The position numbers and the translations under genes are program-made. Source: Actinomycetota bacterium (lineage in GTDB: Bacteria; Actinomycetota; Thermoleophilia; Miltoncostaeales; Miltoncostaeaceae). From it: a stretch of 64,000 bases of DNA. This document shows positions 42,742 to 51,383 of this stretch, piece after piece (position 1 is the stretch's first letter; every line of letters begins with the position of its first letter). The stretch lies in contig JACJWX010000014.1 in assembly GCA_020636905.1 (NCBI GenBank), positions 13,684 to 77,683 on the forward strand, read 5' to 3'. A model generated the notes under the pieces. It worked only from the letters and a program-made list of their open reading frames with translations. It was not told where the DNA came from and made no database searches.

Positions 42742-43338
42742 GTGGAACTGGGGGTCGTGGGAGCCGGGCGAATGGGGCTGGCGGCGGCACCGGTGTTCGC
42801 GGCGGCCGGATTCGGGGTGGCGCTGTCGAGCCGGCGCGGACCGGACCGGCTGGCCACGCTGGCCTCGGGGTTCGGACCGGATGTTCGCGCCGTAGCGGTC
42901 TCCGAGGCCATGGGGGCGCCGATGGTGATGCTCGCGGTGCCCTGGTCCGAAGTCGAGGCCCTGCTGGCCGCACATGCCACCACGACGGGTGCAGTGCTCA
43001 TGGACGCCACGAACGCCTGGGCGGGGTGGTCCCCGACCCGCGCCGCGTCCGGGTCGTCCGAGGCGGTCGCGCAATGGACCAACGCGGACGTGGTGAAGGT
43101 GTTCAGCACCGTCCACGCCCGTCGTCTGGCCGCCCCGGACGGACTGGCGGTCCCGTTCGCCACCGATGTGCCGAGCGCGGGCGACCGCGTCGCCGATCTG
43201 CTCTCCAGGATCGGATTCGCACCCGTGTACGCCGGGTCGCTCGCCGAGGTGGCCGACACGATGGCCCCGGGTGGCCTGCTGTTCGGTCGAACGACCTCCG
43301 ACAGCGTTCTCCGGACACTTATCTCAGGCTCGACATGA
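42742..43338 (+). CDS. NADPH/F420-type Rossmann reductase
   Basis: A 198-residue NAD(P)-binding protein resembling NADPH:F420 oxidoreductase: VVGAGRMGLAAAPVFAAAGFGVALSSRR (nucleotide loop with an Arg pair favouring NADPH), MVMLAVPWSEV, LMDATNAW and VVKVFSTVHARRL. Start GTG 42742 lies six bases after TACCGT; an in-frame GTG at 42691 is an alternative. It could supply reduced cofactor to the nearby LLM enzyme. Overlaps the next gene (ATGA). Confidence 0.78.
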   Translation: MELGVVGAGRMGLAAAPVFAAAGFGVALSSRRGPDRLATLASGFGPDVRAVAVSEAMGAPMVMLAVPWSEVEALLAAHATTTGAVLMDATNAWAGWSPTRAASGSSEAVAQWTNADVVKVFSTVHARRLAAPDGLAVPFATDVPSAGDRVADLLSRIGFAPVYAGSLAEVADTMAPGGLLFGRTTSDSVLRTLISGST

Positions 43339-44636
43339 GCAAGAGGCTTCTGCTTTTCCCCCTGCTCGTTTGGATGTTCTCCGGCTGCGCGAGCGCTCCC
43401 CCCGACGACAGTGCCTGTCCGCCGGTGACCGCGTCTCCCGAGGTGCTCGCGAGGTCCGACGCCCGGTTCCCGGTGATCGCCGCCGGGGATCGTGGCGACG
43501 ACGTGGCGATCGCATGGCAGAGCACCGTCGGCGGTCCCGTGCTTGCCCGACGCCGCTTCGAAGGGATATGGACGACTCCCGCACCGGTCTCCCCGGCAGG
43601 GGCGATGAGCCCCGTCCTGGTTGCGACCCCGGATGGACCGGTGCTGGTCAGCGATGCCGCTCCCGCAGAGCGACGGGGGTTGTGGATCTCGGACGGCACC
43701 CCCGACGGCGGCTGGTCGCCACCGCGGCCCATCACGACGGCCGCCGGCACCCGCGTGCGGTTCCCGGCGGCGAGCGCCGGGGCGGACGGAACGCTCGTGG
43801 TGGTCTGGCGTGCGGATCCGGCGGGCGCGTTGATGCTGCGCTCACGTGCAACGACAGGGGTCTGGAGCCCGCCCCGGGTGGTCGTCGCGGGCAACGACAT
43901 CCGTGATCCGGTGGTGGCACTGGCCGGAGACGGCCGCGCGGTGCTCGCCTGGATCGAGATCGAGGATGGACACCGTGTCGTGAGGACGGCGGAGTGGGCG
44001 GACGGGCGCGTCTCGGCACCGGTGGCCCGTTCGCCACAGGAGGAGACCGCGACGGACCTGGTCGGCGGCAGATCGACGACGGGCGCGGTGGTCCTCGCCT
44101 GGCGCGGCGAACGCGGCGGTCGCACCCAGCAGGTGCGATCGGTCGCACGGAGCGCGGACGGCCGATGGTTCCAGACCCGGGCGCTGGGCGCCGCCCGGAC
44201 GTTCGCGCGGGGCCTGCCGCGGCCTCCCGGCCCGCTGTCACGCGCGCCCTCGGTCGCGGTGCGGAACGACGCGACGGCCGTCGTCGCGTGGCCGGAACAG
44301 CGTGACGGCATCGACACGACGGTCGCCGTCGTGCTCGACGGCGCCGGAGGCGTTCAGCAGGAGTCCGTGCTGAGTGCGGGAGGCCGGGGCGGCACGGTCG
44401 CCCTCGCAACCGCGGCGGACGGCCGAGTGGTCGCCGTCTGGGAACACCTCGACGACCCGGTCCTCTCCCTGCGCCGCGTGGAACTCGACGGGACGCGCTG
44501 GACCGGATGCCGCACGCTGACCCGAACCGGGCGTGAGCCGGCCGGACCGGTGCTCGCCGCGGGTGGCGGGCGGGTGTGGGCCGCCTGGGGCGTGTCGAAC
44601 GATTCCAGCGTCGAAGCCGAGTCGGTGTACCCGTGA
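43335..44636 (+). CDS. Beta-propeller-like lipoprotein
   Basis: A 433-residue lipoprotein: signal peptide KRLLLFPLLVWMF with lipobox SGCAS. The rest is a series of ~45-residue blade-like repeats with VAIAWQSTVGG, LVVVWRADPAG, AVLAWIEIEDG and VVAVWEH, like sialidase/Asp-box or WD-type propellers. No catalytic triad is recognisable. Likely displayed outside the membrane for binding. Translationally coupled to both neighbours (ATGA, GTGA). Confidence 0.78.
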   Translation: MSKRLLLFPLLVWMFSGCASAPPDDSACPPVTASPEVLARSDARFPVIAAGDRGDDVAIAWQSTVGGPVLARRRFEGIWTTPAPVSPAGAMSPVLVATPDGPVLVSDAAPAERRGLWISDGTPDGGWSPPRPITTAAGTRVRFPAASAGADGTLVVVWRADPAGALMLRSRATTGVWSPPRVVVAGNDIRDPVVALAGDGRAVLAWIEIEDGHRVVRTAEWADGRVSAPVARSPQEETATDLVGGRSTTGAVVLAWRGERGGRTQQVRSVARSADGRWFQTRALGAARTFARGLPRPPGPLSRAPSVAVRNDATAVVAWPEQRDGIDTTVAVVLDGAGGVQQESVLSAGGRGGTVALATAADGRVVAVWEHLDDPVLSLRRVELDGTRWTGCRTLTRTGREPAGPVLAAGGGRVWAAWGVSNDSSVEAESVYP

Positions 44637-45871
44637 GATTCCGGCCGTCCACCATCGTCGCCGCGGCGGTCGTTCTCGTGTCCGCGGTCGTCTGGGCCGT
44701 CCAGTACCGGCTCGCGGCCGCCAGCGGCGTCGGCGATCTCCCCGTCTACGAGCACGCGTCGCGGCTGATGCGGCTCGGCGAGGTGCCCTACCGCGACTTC
44801 GCCCTCGAATACCCGCCCGGCGGCGCGGGTCTCTTTTTCATCACCGATCTGCTGCCCGGAAGCTTCGGGGCCGCTTTCAGCATCGTGATGTTCGGGTTTC
44901 TCGCGCTGGCGGTCGCCGGTGTCACCGCAACCTGCGCCGCCCTGGGACGGTCGACGGTCGGGACGGCCGTCGCCGCAACCGTCACGGCGGGCGTCCCGCT
45001 GGTCTTCGCGAGCCTCTCGCAGCTCCGCTACGACCTGGTGCTGACCGCCCTGCTGGCGTGGCTTCTGTGGGCGGTGGTCACGAATCGATGGCGGGCCGTG
45101 TGGACGCTCATCGGACTCTGCCTGCTGGTGAAGCTGGTGCCGGTGGTGCTCGTCCCCCTGCTGGCGGTGATCCAGGCTCAGCGCGACCGGCCGACGCGAA
45201 TCGCACGCGCGATGCTCCCCGGCCTGGCCTTGGTGCTGGTTGTCGTTGGTCCGCTGGCAGCCGTGGCCCCGTCCGGACTCTGGGATTCGGTCGCCTACCA
45301 CCTGGAACGCCCTCTCCAGATCGAGGCCCTCGGCGCGAGCCTGCTCATCACCGCTCACCATCTCGGATTCGGCGATGTCGCCCGCGTCAACAGCTACGGG
45401 AGCGACAACCTGCTCGGGGCGCGAGCCGACACGATGGCGTCCATCAGCGGGTTGGTCGCGGTCGTGCTGGTGCTCGCCATCGTCGCCGTCGTCGCCCGGG
45501 CCTCCTGGCGACGTGGTCCCGACACGGTGATCCCGGTCGACGAGACCATCGCCGCCGTCGCCGCCACGCTGCTGGCGTTCATCGCCTTTGGAAAGGTGTT
45601 GTCACCGCAGTATCTGCTCTGGCTCGCACCGGTGGTGGGGCTGCTCGGGGGCCGTCGCATGGTCCCGGCCGCCGTCGGAATGGTCACCGCCACGGCCCTC
45701 TCGTACGCGGTCTTCCCCACGCTCTATCGGAGTTACACCGAAGACCTCGCGGCGATCCCCTCGTGGCTCGTCCTGGCGCGCAACGTGGTCCTCATCGCGC
45801 TGCTGATCGTCGCCTGGCCGCGCCTGCGGCGACGGACGGAAGATGGTCAGTCGCCGGCCACGGGCATGTAG
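44633..45871 (+). CDS. GT-C family membrane glycosyltransferase (GT87-like)
   Basis: A 412-residue polytopic protein with ~10 hydrophobic helices. The first extracytoplasmic loop has PVYEHASRLMRLGEVPYRDFALEYPPG, where the Asp/Glu pair fits the catalytic loop of GT-C mannosyltransferases such as GT87, which use polyprenyl-phosphate sugars. KLVPVVLVPLL and VLSPQYLLWLAPV are family-like. Its last 25 bases overlap the end of the convergent mscS gene. Confidence 0.82.
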   Translation: MRFRPSTIVAAAVVLVSAVVWAVQYRLAAASGVGDLPVYEHASRLMRLGEVPYRDFALEYPPGGAGLFFITDLLPGSFGAAFSIVMFGFLALAVAGVTATCAALGRSTVGTAVAATVTAGVPLVFASLSQLRYDLVLTALLAWLLWAVVTNRWRAVWTLIGLCLLVKLVPVVLVPLLAVIQAQRDRPTRIARAMLPGLALVLVVVGPLAAVAPSGLWDSVAYHLERPLQIEALGASLLITAHHLGFGDVARVNSYGSDNLLGARADTMASISGLVAVVLVLAIVAVVARASWRRGPDTVIPVDETIAAVAATLLAFIAFGKVLSPQYLLWLAPVVGLLGGRRMVPAAVGMVTATALSYAVFPTLYRSYTEDLAAIPSWLVLARNVVLIALLIVAWPRLRRRTEDGQSPATGM

Positions 45872-46665
45872 GGGAGCTTGATCCCCTGCGCCTCGAGCGC
45901 GTTCCTGACCCGCTTGCGCAGTTCACGTCCCACCGCGTGCTGCTGGCCGGGGACCGTCTGGACATAGGCCTTGACGTCGACGCTGATCTGGTTGAAGGCG
46001 TCCACGCCGAGCACCACGAGGTCGCCGAGCACCCGGTCGGCGAAGTCCGGATCGGCGGTCAGTTCCGCGCCACAGTCCGTGATGATGTCGATGGCCCGAT
46101 CCACGTCGGCGCTGTAGGGCAGCGGAACCACGAGCATCGCCCGCGAGTAGCTGCGCGTGGCGTTGCTCGACGTCCTGACATCGCCGTTTGAGACGACGTG
46201 ACGGACGCCATCAAGCCCGCGCAGCACCGTGGTCCGGAGCGTGATCGCCTCGACGGTGCCCGAGACGTCGCCCAGTGTGACCTCGTCACCCACCGAATAC
46301 TGGTTCTCGGTCAGGATGCAGAACCCACCGACGAGATCCTGCACCAGGAGGCGTGCCCCGAAGCCGAGGGCGATACCGCCGATCCCCGCCGCGGCCAGCA
46401 TGGGTCCCACCGGGACGCCGAGGCGCTCGAGGACGCTGATGCCGACGATCACCCAGATGGCGATCAGCACCGCGGCCCGCAGCACCGCGGCGAGTGTGCG
46501 CCCGCGCCGGGCGGCCTCCTCGCTGGTCGGACTGCCGACGATGCGCCGTTCGAAGCGGCGTGCGAGTCGTGCGGTGACCCACGAGAGCAGCAGGCCCAGC
46601 CCGACCAACGCGCCCACCGTGCCTCCGCGCTCGGCGAGCGTGTCCCACGACACCAGATCGCTCAT
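45847..46665 (-). CDS. Mechanosensitive channel, MscS family
   Basis: A 272-residue small-conductance channel that releases solutes on hypo-osmotic shock. Three TM helices (about 15-38, 60-85, 90-115); the pore helix is PMLAAAGIGGIALGFGARLLVQDLVGGF (in blocks), then the Sm-like beta domain VGDEVTLGDVSGTVEAITLRTT. Last in a four-gene minus-strand operon; its ATG overlaps the DUF1385 stop. Confidence 0.92.
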   Translation of the reverse strand: MSDLVSWDTLAERGGTVGALVGLGLLLSWVTARLARRFERRIVGSPTSEEAARRGRTLAAVLRAAVLIAIWVIVGISVLERLGVPVGPMLAAAGIGGIALGFGARLLVQDLVGGFCILTENQYSVGDEVTLGDVSGTVEAITLRTTVLRGLDGVRHVVSNGDVRTSSNATRSYSRAMLVVPLPYSADVDRAIDIITDCGAELTADPDFADRVLGDLVVLGVDAFNQISVDVKAYVQTVPGQQHAVGRELRKRVRNALEAQGIKLPYMPVAGD

Positions 46666-47663
46666 CCGGGACCCAGCAACCCCGGGGGATCAATGATGGC
46701 GGCCGCGTCGTCGACCTGCTCGTCGGATTCCGGTTCGGTGGCCGTCGACGGTGCCAGGGCCTCTTTCAGCGCGGCGACCGCCACTTCGAGCTCCTCGGGG
46801 CCGGGCTTGCGCGTGGTCAGTACCTGCGCGGCCATTCCCGGCCAGGAGAGGAATCGCCACCGACCATGGCTCAGGCGTGCCGCCTGGCGCTGGAGTTCGA
46901 AGGCCACGGCCGTCACGATCGGCCCGCCGATCAACCGGGTGGCGATCAACGCCGGGTAGGTGAAGACTCCGGTGATCGCCAGCACCGCCCCGTAGATGGC
47001 GATCGACACCAGGGCCGACACCACGAGGAACGACGTTCCGCAGCGGGGGTGGAACCGTGTGAACGTGGCGGCCGCGGCCGCGGTCAGCGGCGCACCCGAC
47101 TCGCGTGCGGTGATGGCCTGATGTTCGGCGCCGTGATAGGCGAGGATGCGGCGGAAGGGCGGTAGCAGACTCACCACCAGCAACGTGCACAGCAGCAGCA
47201 CCAGCCGGATCATCGCGTCGGCGACGATGAATGCCGCCCCTTCCAGGCCCGCCTCCTTCGCCAGGACCACGGGACCCACACGGAAGGCGAGGATCTGGAC
47301 GCCTGCCCCCAACAGACCGGCCGCGCCGATGAGGATCGTGGCGAGGGTGCCGAGCTTTTCCTCCTCCTCGTCCTCGATCTCGGGATCGTCCCAGCGGAGC
47401 CGCTCGCTGACGTTGAACGCCTCGGCACCCGTCTTGAGGGCGGTTCGCATCGCGACGACCCCGCGCATGAGCGGCCACCGGGCCCAGCGCCCCCTCGGCG
47501 GGTGGATGTCGAAGCCCTCGGTGACGACCTCGCCGGTGGCGTCCTGGCGTACGGCGACGCCCACGCGGGTGCTGGTTCGCATCATGACGCCGCCGGGAAG
47601 TGCGCTCCCGCCCACCATCGCCAGCGCTTCACGACTCGCCGTCTCGGCAGCGCCTCCGCTCAT
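46662..47663 (-). CDS. DUF1385 (YqhQ-like) membrane protein
   Basis: A 333-residue membrane protein. Family marks are GGSALPGGVMMRT, WPLMRGVVAM, the metal-ligand-like AYHGAEHQAI and FHPRCGTSFL, and C-terminal PGMAAQVLTTRKP. Four TM helices lie between 105 and 265. DUF1385 proteins occur with cell-envelope genes, but the activity is unknown. Overlaps both neighbours (ATGA). Confidence 0.87.
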   Translation of the reverse strand: MSGGAAETASREALAMVGGSALPGGVMMRTSTRVGVAVRQDATGEVVTEGFDIHPPRGRWARWPLMRGVVAMRTALKTGAEAFNVSERLRWDDPEIEDEEEEKLGTLATILIGAAGLLGAGVQILAFRVGPVVLAKEAGLEGAAFIVADAMIRLVLLLCTLLVVSLLPPFRRILAYHGAEHQAITARESGAPLTAAAAATFTRFHPRCGTSFLVVSALVSIAIYGAVLAITGVFTYPALIATRLIGGPIVTAVAFELQRQAARLSHGRWRFLSWPGMAAQVLTTRKPGPEELEVAVAALKEALAPSTATEPESDEQVDDAAAIIDPPGLLGPG

Positions 47664-47971
47664 GCAGTTTCCACGCGAAGCGCGATGTAGAGCTCCACCA
47701 GTTGCGCGTCACCGAAGCCGGCGTTCTTCAGGGCTTCGCGGGCGAGGCGTGAACCATCACGGGCGGCGTCCGCAATGCCCAGGTGAACGTTCAGCAGGAA
47801 CTCCCCCGACACCGTCCGTGCGCCCGGGTCGTGGGTCGCGCCGTGAACGGGCCCGGTGCCCGGGGTGGCTTCGAGGGCCTCCCGCAGCAGGTCGGCCGCC
47901 TCGTCCGGGAGCACCTGCGCGCCAAGCGCCGTGAACCGGATGACGTAGGAGTTGTCTGGCTCTGCGGGCAT
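47660..47971 (-). CDS. Hypothetical protein
   Basis: A 103-residue soluble protein from ATG 47971 (MPAEPDNSYVIRF). It reads as mixed alpha/beta with a helix-rich LPDEAADLLREALEAT and a C-terminal sheet VELYIALRVE. No family recognised. It lies between two genes in an operon. Confidence 0.62.
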   Translation of the reverse strand: MPAEPDNSYVIRFTALGAQVLPDEAADLLREALEATPGTGPVHGATHDPGARTVSGEFLLNVHLGIADAARDGSRLAREALKNAGFGDAQLVELYIALRVETA

Positions 47972-47982
47972 CGCGCCCCTCA

Positions 47983-48492
47983 CTATCGCATGCTCCTCGC
48001 GCCGGTCACGAGGTTGTCGTCCCGCCAGGAATGAAGGTCGCCCGAGCCGGAGCAGGCGGCCAGGCGGTCCAGCTCGCCGACACGGGAGGCGTGCGAAACG
48101 GTGCGGCTGGCGATCCAGACGAACCCCTCCGGACGCCGATCGACGACCGCCCCCAACCGCACCATGGCGGTGTCCACCTCCCCCATGGCGATCGAACACC
48201 CGGGGATGATCGGATGATCGCCCACCCGCAGGATCAGGTTGCCCGCTGCGTCGAGCATGTACGGCCCGGCCCCGTCGCTCATCACCACCTCGAGTTGCAC
48301 GGGAACCAGCACATCGTCCATGTCGTGGTCGTCCAGCGCACCGAGCCAGCCCCTGGCGCCGTCCGCCTCCGGCCGTGTCACTCCGGCGAAGCGCGGTGGA
48401 CCTCCTGGCGCCTGCAGCGCCCAGCGGCGGGTGTGGTCCGATCCACCGAGCCGGCTGTGGCTGGCGGGGACGATGTCGAGCACGGTGGACAA
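47983..48492 (-). CDS. Hypothetical protein
   Basis: A 169-residue protein from TTG 48492 (GTG 48483 possible). It has DMDDVLVPVQLEVVMSDG, ILRVGDHPIIPGCSIAMGEV and a His/Trp-rich segment, resembling a flavin-reductase or gyrase-inhibitor-like fold only loosely. First gene of the four-gene operon; an inverted repeat surrounds its ribosome site. Confidence 0.6.
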   Translation of the reverse strand: MSTVLDIVPASHSRLGGSDHTRRWALQAPGGPPRFAGVTRPEADGARGWLGALDDHDMDDVLVPVQLEVVMSDGAGPYMLDAAGNLILRVGDHPIIPGCSIAMGEVDTAMVRLGAVVDRRPEGFVWIASRTVSHASRVGELDRLAACSGSGDLHSWRDDNLVTGARSMR

Positions 48493-48495
48493 CTT

Positions 48496-48529
48496 GGGTG
48501 GCGGCCTCCTTCGACCGCCACCCAGGCTA
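48496..48529 (-). promoter_or_regulatory. Promoter with a 9-bp inverted repeat around the ribosome site
   Basis: On the minus strand TAGCCT (-10, 48529-48524) is followed directly by GGGTGGCGG, a 10-base loop holding AAGGAGG, then CCGCCACCC. If transcription starts ~7 bases after the -10, only part of the left arm is transcribed, so the repeat could be an operator rather than an RNA hairpin. Confidence 0.45.
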
Positions 48530-48570
48530 GCGGGTCGCCGCCGGGAGCAGACATCTCCCGGCGAACCCGG

Positions 48571-48819
48571 CTACTTCTTGCCGGTCAGCCGGTCACCGGT
48601 GAAGCCGAGCGCATCCTTGACGACGCCCTTGAGCGACCCTCCGATGTCTCCGCCCCATCCCTTCGCGGCGACGGCCACCGCGCCCAGCAGCAGCGCCATG
48701 GTCACCACGACGCCGACGTACTCGACGGTGCCCTGCCCTCGGTTCTCGGACATCCGCCGGAGCAGATCCATCGTCCAGACGGAAACGTGCGATGCCATCG
48801 TGTGTGTCATCTGGTTCAC
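48571..48819 (-). CDS. Flp-like type IVb pilin
   Basis: An 82-residue protein with MSENRGQGTVEYVGVVV: the Gly before ...EY and a hydrophobic helix define a class III (Flp/TadE-type) signal recognised by a TadV-like peptidase. The C-terminus is short and amphipathic (GDIGGSLKGVVKDAL). Overlaps the start of the next minus-strand gene's end (ATGA with 48816). No tad/cpa secretion genes are present in the window. Confidence 0.75.
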   Translation of the reverse strand: MNQMTHTMASHVSVWTMDLLRRMSENRGQGTVEYVGVVVTMALLLGAVAVAAKGWGGDIGGSLKGVVKDALGFTGDRLTGKK

Positions 48820-49439
48820 CTTTCAGGTGTTGATCGTTGGTCATCTGCACCTCCGACACCCGCCGGCGAACGACCGGTTCGATCGCGGACGCGCCGCGCC
48901 CCGCCGCGCGCGACCTTGACGCCCACCCGCCGCATCCCTGCGTCGAATGCGAACCCGCCGAGGTCGTAGAGCAGGGCCTCGACGGCGTCGTCTCGCTCCA
49001 TTCCGCGGTACTCCGCAAGGCGGCGCATCAATCGACCGCTCCCGCTCCGTCCGTCACGAACCATCTGGATCGGGTTGAGCGCCATGAGCGAGGCCTTCGC
49101 GGTGCCGATGGGATCGCGCACGACCTGACGCACGCGCATCCTGCCGCGATCGGTGAGGCCCCGTCCGAACGCCGATGGATACCTGAGGTACCAGGGCGGA
49201 TCGGAACGAGGTGTCGCGACGGCATCGCCGATGGACGGAGCAGCGGGCGCACTGACCGGGCGCGGCGTGTCGTACAGCGGGCGCGCCGCGCCGTCGAGCA
49301 GCGACGGTGGATGCGCCGGGACGTGCCAGGACTGGAGGACCAGTGCGAGTGCGCCGACCATCAACGCGACCACGACGACGATCCCCATGAGTTCGGGTGC
49401 CGCCTGGCCGCTGCGAAACGTGCTGGTGACTCGGTGCAT
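48816..49439 (-). CDS. TadE/pseudopilin-like protein
   Basis: A 207-residue protein whose N-terminus FRSGQAAPELMGIVVVV fits a TadE/Flp prepilin signal (GQ-x4-E) plus one TM. The long basic C-terminal region (TDRGRMRVRQVVRDPIG, VGVKVARGGARRVRDR) is not from a known pilin family. Co-transcribed with the downstream Flp-like pilin, so probably a minor pilin or anchored partner. Confidence 0.65.
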   Translation of the reverse strand: MHRVTSTFRSGQAAPELMGIVVVVALMVGALALVLQSWHVPAHPPSLLDGAARPLYDTPRPVSAPAAPSIGDAVATPRSDPPWYLRYPSAFGRGLTDRGRMRVRQVVRDPIGTAKASLMALNPIQMVRDGRSGSGRLMRRLAEYRGMERDDAVEALLYDLGGFAFDAGMRRVGVKVARGGARRVRDRTGRSPAGVGGADDQRSTPER

Positions 49440-49593
49440 GCGGCGACGCTACGAACGATCCTGCGGCACGTCCGTCGCCCTTTGCCACGACAGTGCGCCG
49501 AACGAGGGCCGGTTCGCGCACCCGACGGAGCGGGGGGCCGGTGTGGCGGTGGTTACACTTTCCCCGACGCTGTCCTGGCACCGTGGAGAACGA

Positions 49594-50019
49594 ATGTCGC
49601 TACTCGACCAGCTCAATCAGCACGCGAACCGGCTCGTGGACGAGGTCCAGGGATCGCTCCGAAAAGCGCGGGCCGAAGGCGAGCGCCGCCTGATCCTCCG
49701 TCAGCACCGCGCCGCACTCGAGGAACTCGGCGAACGTGCCTACAGCCTGATCCGCAGCGGTGAACTCCAGACGGACCTGCTCGACCCCGAGGTGCAGGTC
49801 GTTGAATCCAAGCTCGCCGAGCTCGAGGCGAAGTCGCGGGAGCTCGACGCCGCGTCGACGCCCCCCGACGCGCCCGGACCGCCCGGCGACGCGCACGCGG
49901 CGCCCGCCCCGGAGCCGGCGATTCCACCGGCCGACGAGGCAGCGGAGCCCGTCGCGAACGGTCCCGGTCCCGGATGGGACGCGGCCAACCGCTTCTTCCC
50001 CCCATCCGGACGGGTCTGA
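49594..50019 (+). CDS. Coiled-coil hypothetical protein
   Basis: A 141-residue protein from ATG 49594. Residues ~1-85 are predicted coiled coil (LLDQLNQHANRLVDEVQGSL, AELEAKSRELD), then a Pro/Ala-rich tail (about 88-125) and a conserved-looking GWDAANRFFPP. The promoter TACACT lies ~33 bases upstream. Function unknown. Confidence 0.65.
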   Translation: MSLLDQLNQHANRLVDEVQGSLRKARAEGERRLILRQHRAALEELGERAYSLIRSGELQTDLLDPEVQVVESKLAELEAKSRELDAASTPPDAPGPPGDAHAAPAPEPAIPPADEAAEPVANGPGPGWDAANRFFPPSGRV

Positions 50020-50116
50020 CTCAGCCGTTCCGACTGGCGCGGGGCGGGGAATTGGTTGTATCCTCGCCGTCCACGCGCCAGTCGGCGCAGGCGACCAGAC
50101 GGGACCGACACGACTC

Positions 50117-50371
50117 ATGAGGCCGGAACGCGGCGTTCAGGGGCACCATCGTTCGGAAACACCGGTGTGTTACCGGTGCAGCCTTCCGCTTCTCGACGAC
50201 GCCGAGTACTGCCCCTACTGTGAGCAGCCGCTCGATCTCGATCGCGAGTTCTCGCAGCTGGAGGTGGCGGGCCGTGACCGCCGGATCCCGCAGCGGGTGT
50301 TGCTCGCGCTCGGCCTGGTCGTATTGAGCGCCCTCGCCGTCGTCACGTTCGTACTCGCGCTGGCTTCGTAG
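50117..50371 (+). CDS. Zinc-ribbon membrane protein
   Basis: An 84-residue protein. VCYRCSLPLLDDAEYCPYCEQ forms a Cys4 zinc ribbon (about 21-40), and a C-terminal TM helix (VLLALGLVVLSALAVVTFVLAL) anchors it. Start ATG 50117. Topology would place the zinc ribbon in the cytoplasm. Function unknown. Confidence 0.7.
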   Translation: MRPERGVQGHHRSETPVCYRCSLPLLDDAEYCPYCEQPLDLDREFSQLEVAGRDRRIPQRVLLALGLVVLSALAVVTFVLALAS

Positions 50372-50454
50372 CCGCCCTTCACCAACCGGCGCGGCGACGA
50401 GAGCGAGGACTTCGGTCCGTGCCCGCACGCGCCCATCGCAGAGGATCACAACAC

Positions 50455-50619
50455 ATGTCGCAGACCAGGGAGATCTACACCGCGGGCGACGAGGTCTCCG
50501 GACAGTTCCGCTGCGAGGCGTGCGACCTGCTGGTCGTGTCGCCGCGTGAGAACGACGGGATTCTCGTGCTCCCGCCGTGTCCCCTCTGCCAGACCGAAGA
50601 CTGGCGCCGGGTTGCCTGA
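50455..50619 (+). CDS. Small zinc-ribbon protein
   Basis: A 54-residue protein with two CxxC pairs (RCEACDLL and PCPLCQTEDW) spaced to form a zinc ribbon, preceded by YTAGDEVSGQF. Reminiscent of rubredoxin-like/zinc-ribbon small proteins. Start ATG 50455. Function unknown. Confidence 0.65.
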   Translation: MSQTREIYTAGDEVSGQFRCEACDLLVVSPRENDGILVLPPCPLCQTEDWRRVA

Positions 50620-50629
50620 CCCGGCCGGG

Positions 50630-50953
50630 TCAGGCCGCGTCGAGCGACTCCAGCAGCTCGGCGATCGGCGTCGCCGGCAGCACCTCGAAGTGGGCGCTCC
50701 CGCGGGCTGACAGCTCGGTGGACATCCTGATGACCGCAGCCTCGTTCTCTGCCTCGATCACCGTCAGGAAGTCGTAGGCCCCGAGCACCGCCCACTGGTG
50801 GACCACCCGCCCGCCGAGCGCTTCCACCTCGCGGTTGACCTCGAAGAGCCGTTCGGGAGTGGCCGTCAGGTTGTGGGCCCCCTGGGGCGTGAGCGTCGAG
50901 AGCAGGATGAAGGGCCTCACGGACACCGCCTTGTGGTCGGGGTACAGGCGCAT
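50630..50953 (-). CDS. GYD-domain protein
   Basis: A 107-residue protein from ATG 50953 (GTG 50926 would remove nine residues and fits the family start better). PFILLSTLTPQGAHNLTATPER and VVHQWAVLGAYDFLTVIEAENE match the GYD ferredoxin-like fold. Function unknown. Divergent from the next gene. Confidence 0.75.
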   Translation of the reverse strand: MRLYPDHKAVSVRPFILLSTLTPQGAHNLTATPERLFEVNREVEALGGRVVHQWAVLGAYDFLTVIEAENEAAVIRMSTELSARGSAHFEVLPATPIAELLESLDAA

Positions 50954-50988
50954 GTCCGGCACCAGATGAGCGGGTGACCACCGGGGGC

Positions 50989-50994
50989 TAGACT
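50989..50994 (+). promoter_or_regulatory. -10 box with flanking G/C repeats
   Basis: CGGGGGC-TAGACT-CCCCG, resembling the dyads at 13228 and 33214. The transcript start would be near 51002, giving a 25-base leader with GAGGAG. Confidence 0.45.
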
Positions 50995-51026
50995 CCCCGA
51001 CTGGAATCGACCTGATCGAGGAGACC

Positions 51027-51383
51027 ATGCGCGACGATGAGTTTAACCCGAACGATCTGCAGAAGGCGCTCCTGGGCTACGACCCCAGCGACCTCGAGTC
51101 ATCGCTGATCGATTGGATGAAGACCCACTGGGCACAGGCCGCCCGCGGCATGGTCTACGCACGCAAGGAGGCCGAGGACACGGTGTCCGGCCTGGGCAAC
51201 GTGCGCTCCGATGAAGGGCGGCTGGTCATGGAGATCGCCGCGCGTGTGGCGATCGCCGAACGTGAGCTGGTCGCGCGCGCCATCGCCGCGAACCTCCCGG
51301 CCTGGCTGGAGCAGACCTACGGACTCAAGCCCGTTGGTGCGCCTGAGGGCGATCAGTCGGAGGGGATGGGCTCCACGGGGTAA
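51027..51383 (+). CDS. Hypothetical protein
   Basis: A 118-residue, mostly helical soluble protein (RDDEFNPNDLQKALLGYDPS; LVMEIAARVAIAERELVARA). No known domain. Good ribosome site and promoter. Its 3' 31 bases overlap the convergent rhodanese gene. Confidence 0.65.
   Translation: MRDDEFNPNDLQKALLGYDPSDLESSLIDWMKTHWAQAARGMVYARKEAEDTVSGLGNVRSDEGRLVMEIAARVAIAERELVARAIAANLPAWLEQTYGLKPVGAPEGDQSEGMGSTG

Noticed and set aside
41144..42973. In-frame upstream extension of the LLM gene to nearly 1000 residues
   Set aside because: The extension lies opposite the GCS2-like gene and reads as low-complexity Arg/Pro sequence; ATG 41143 begins the conserved domain.
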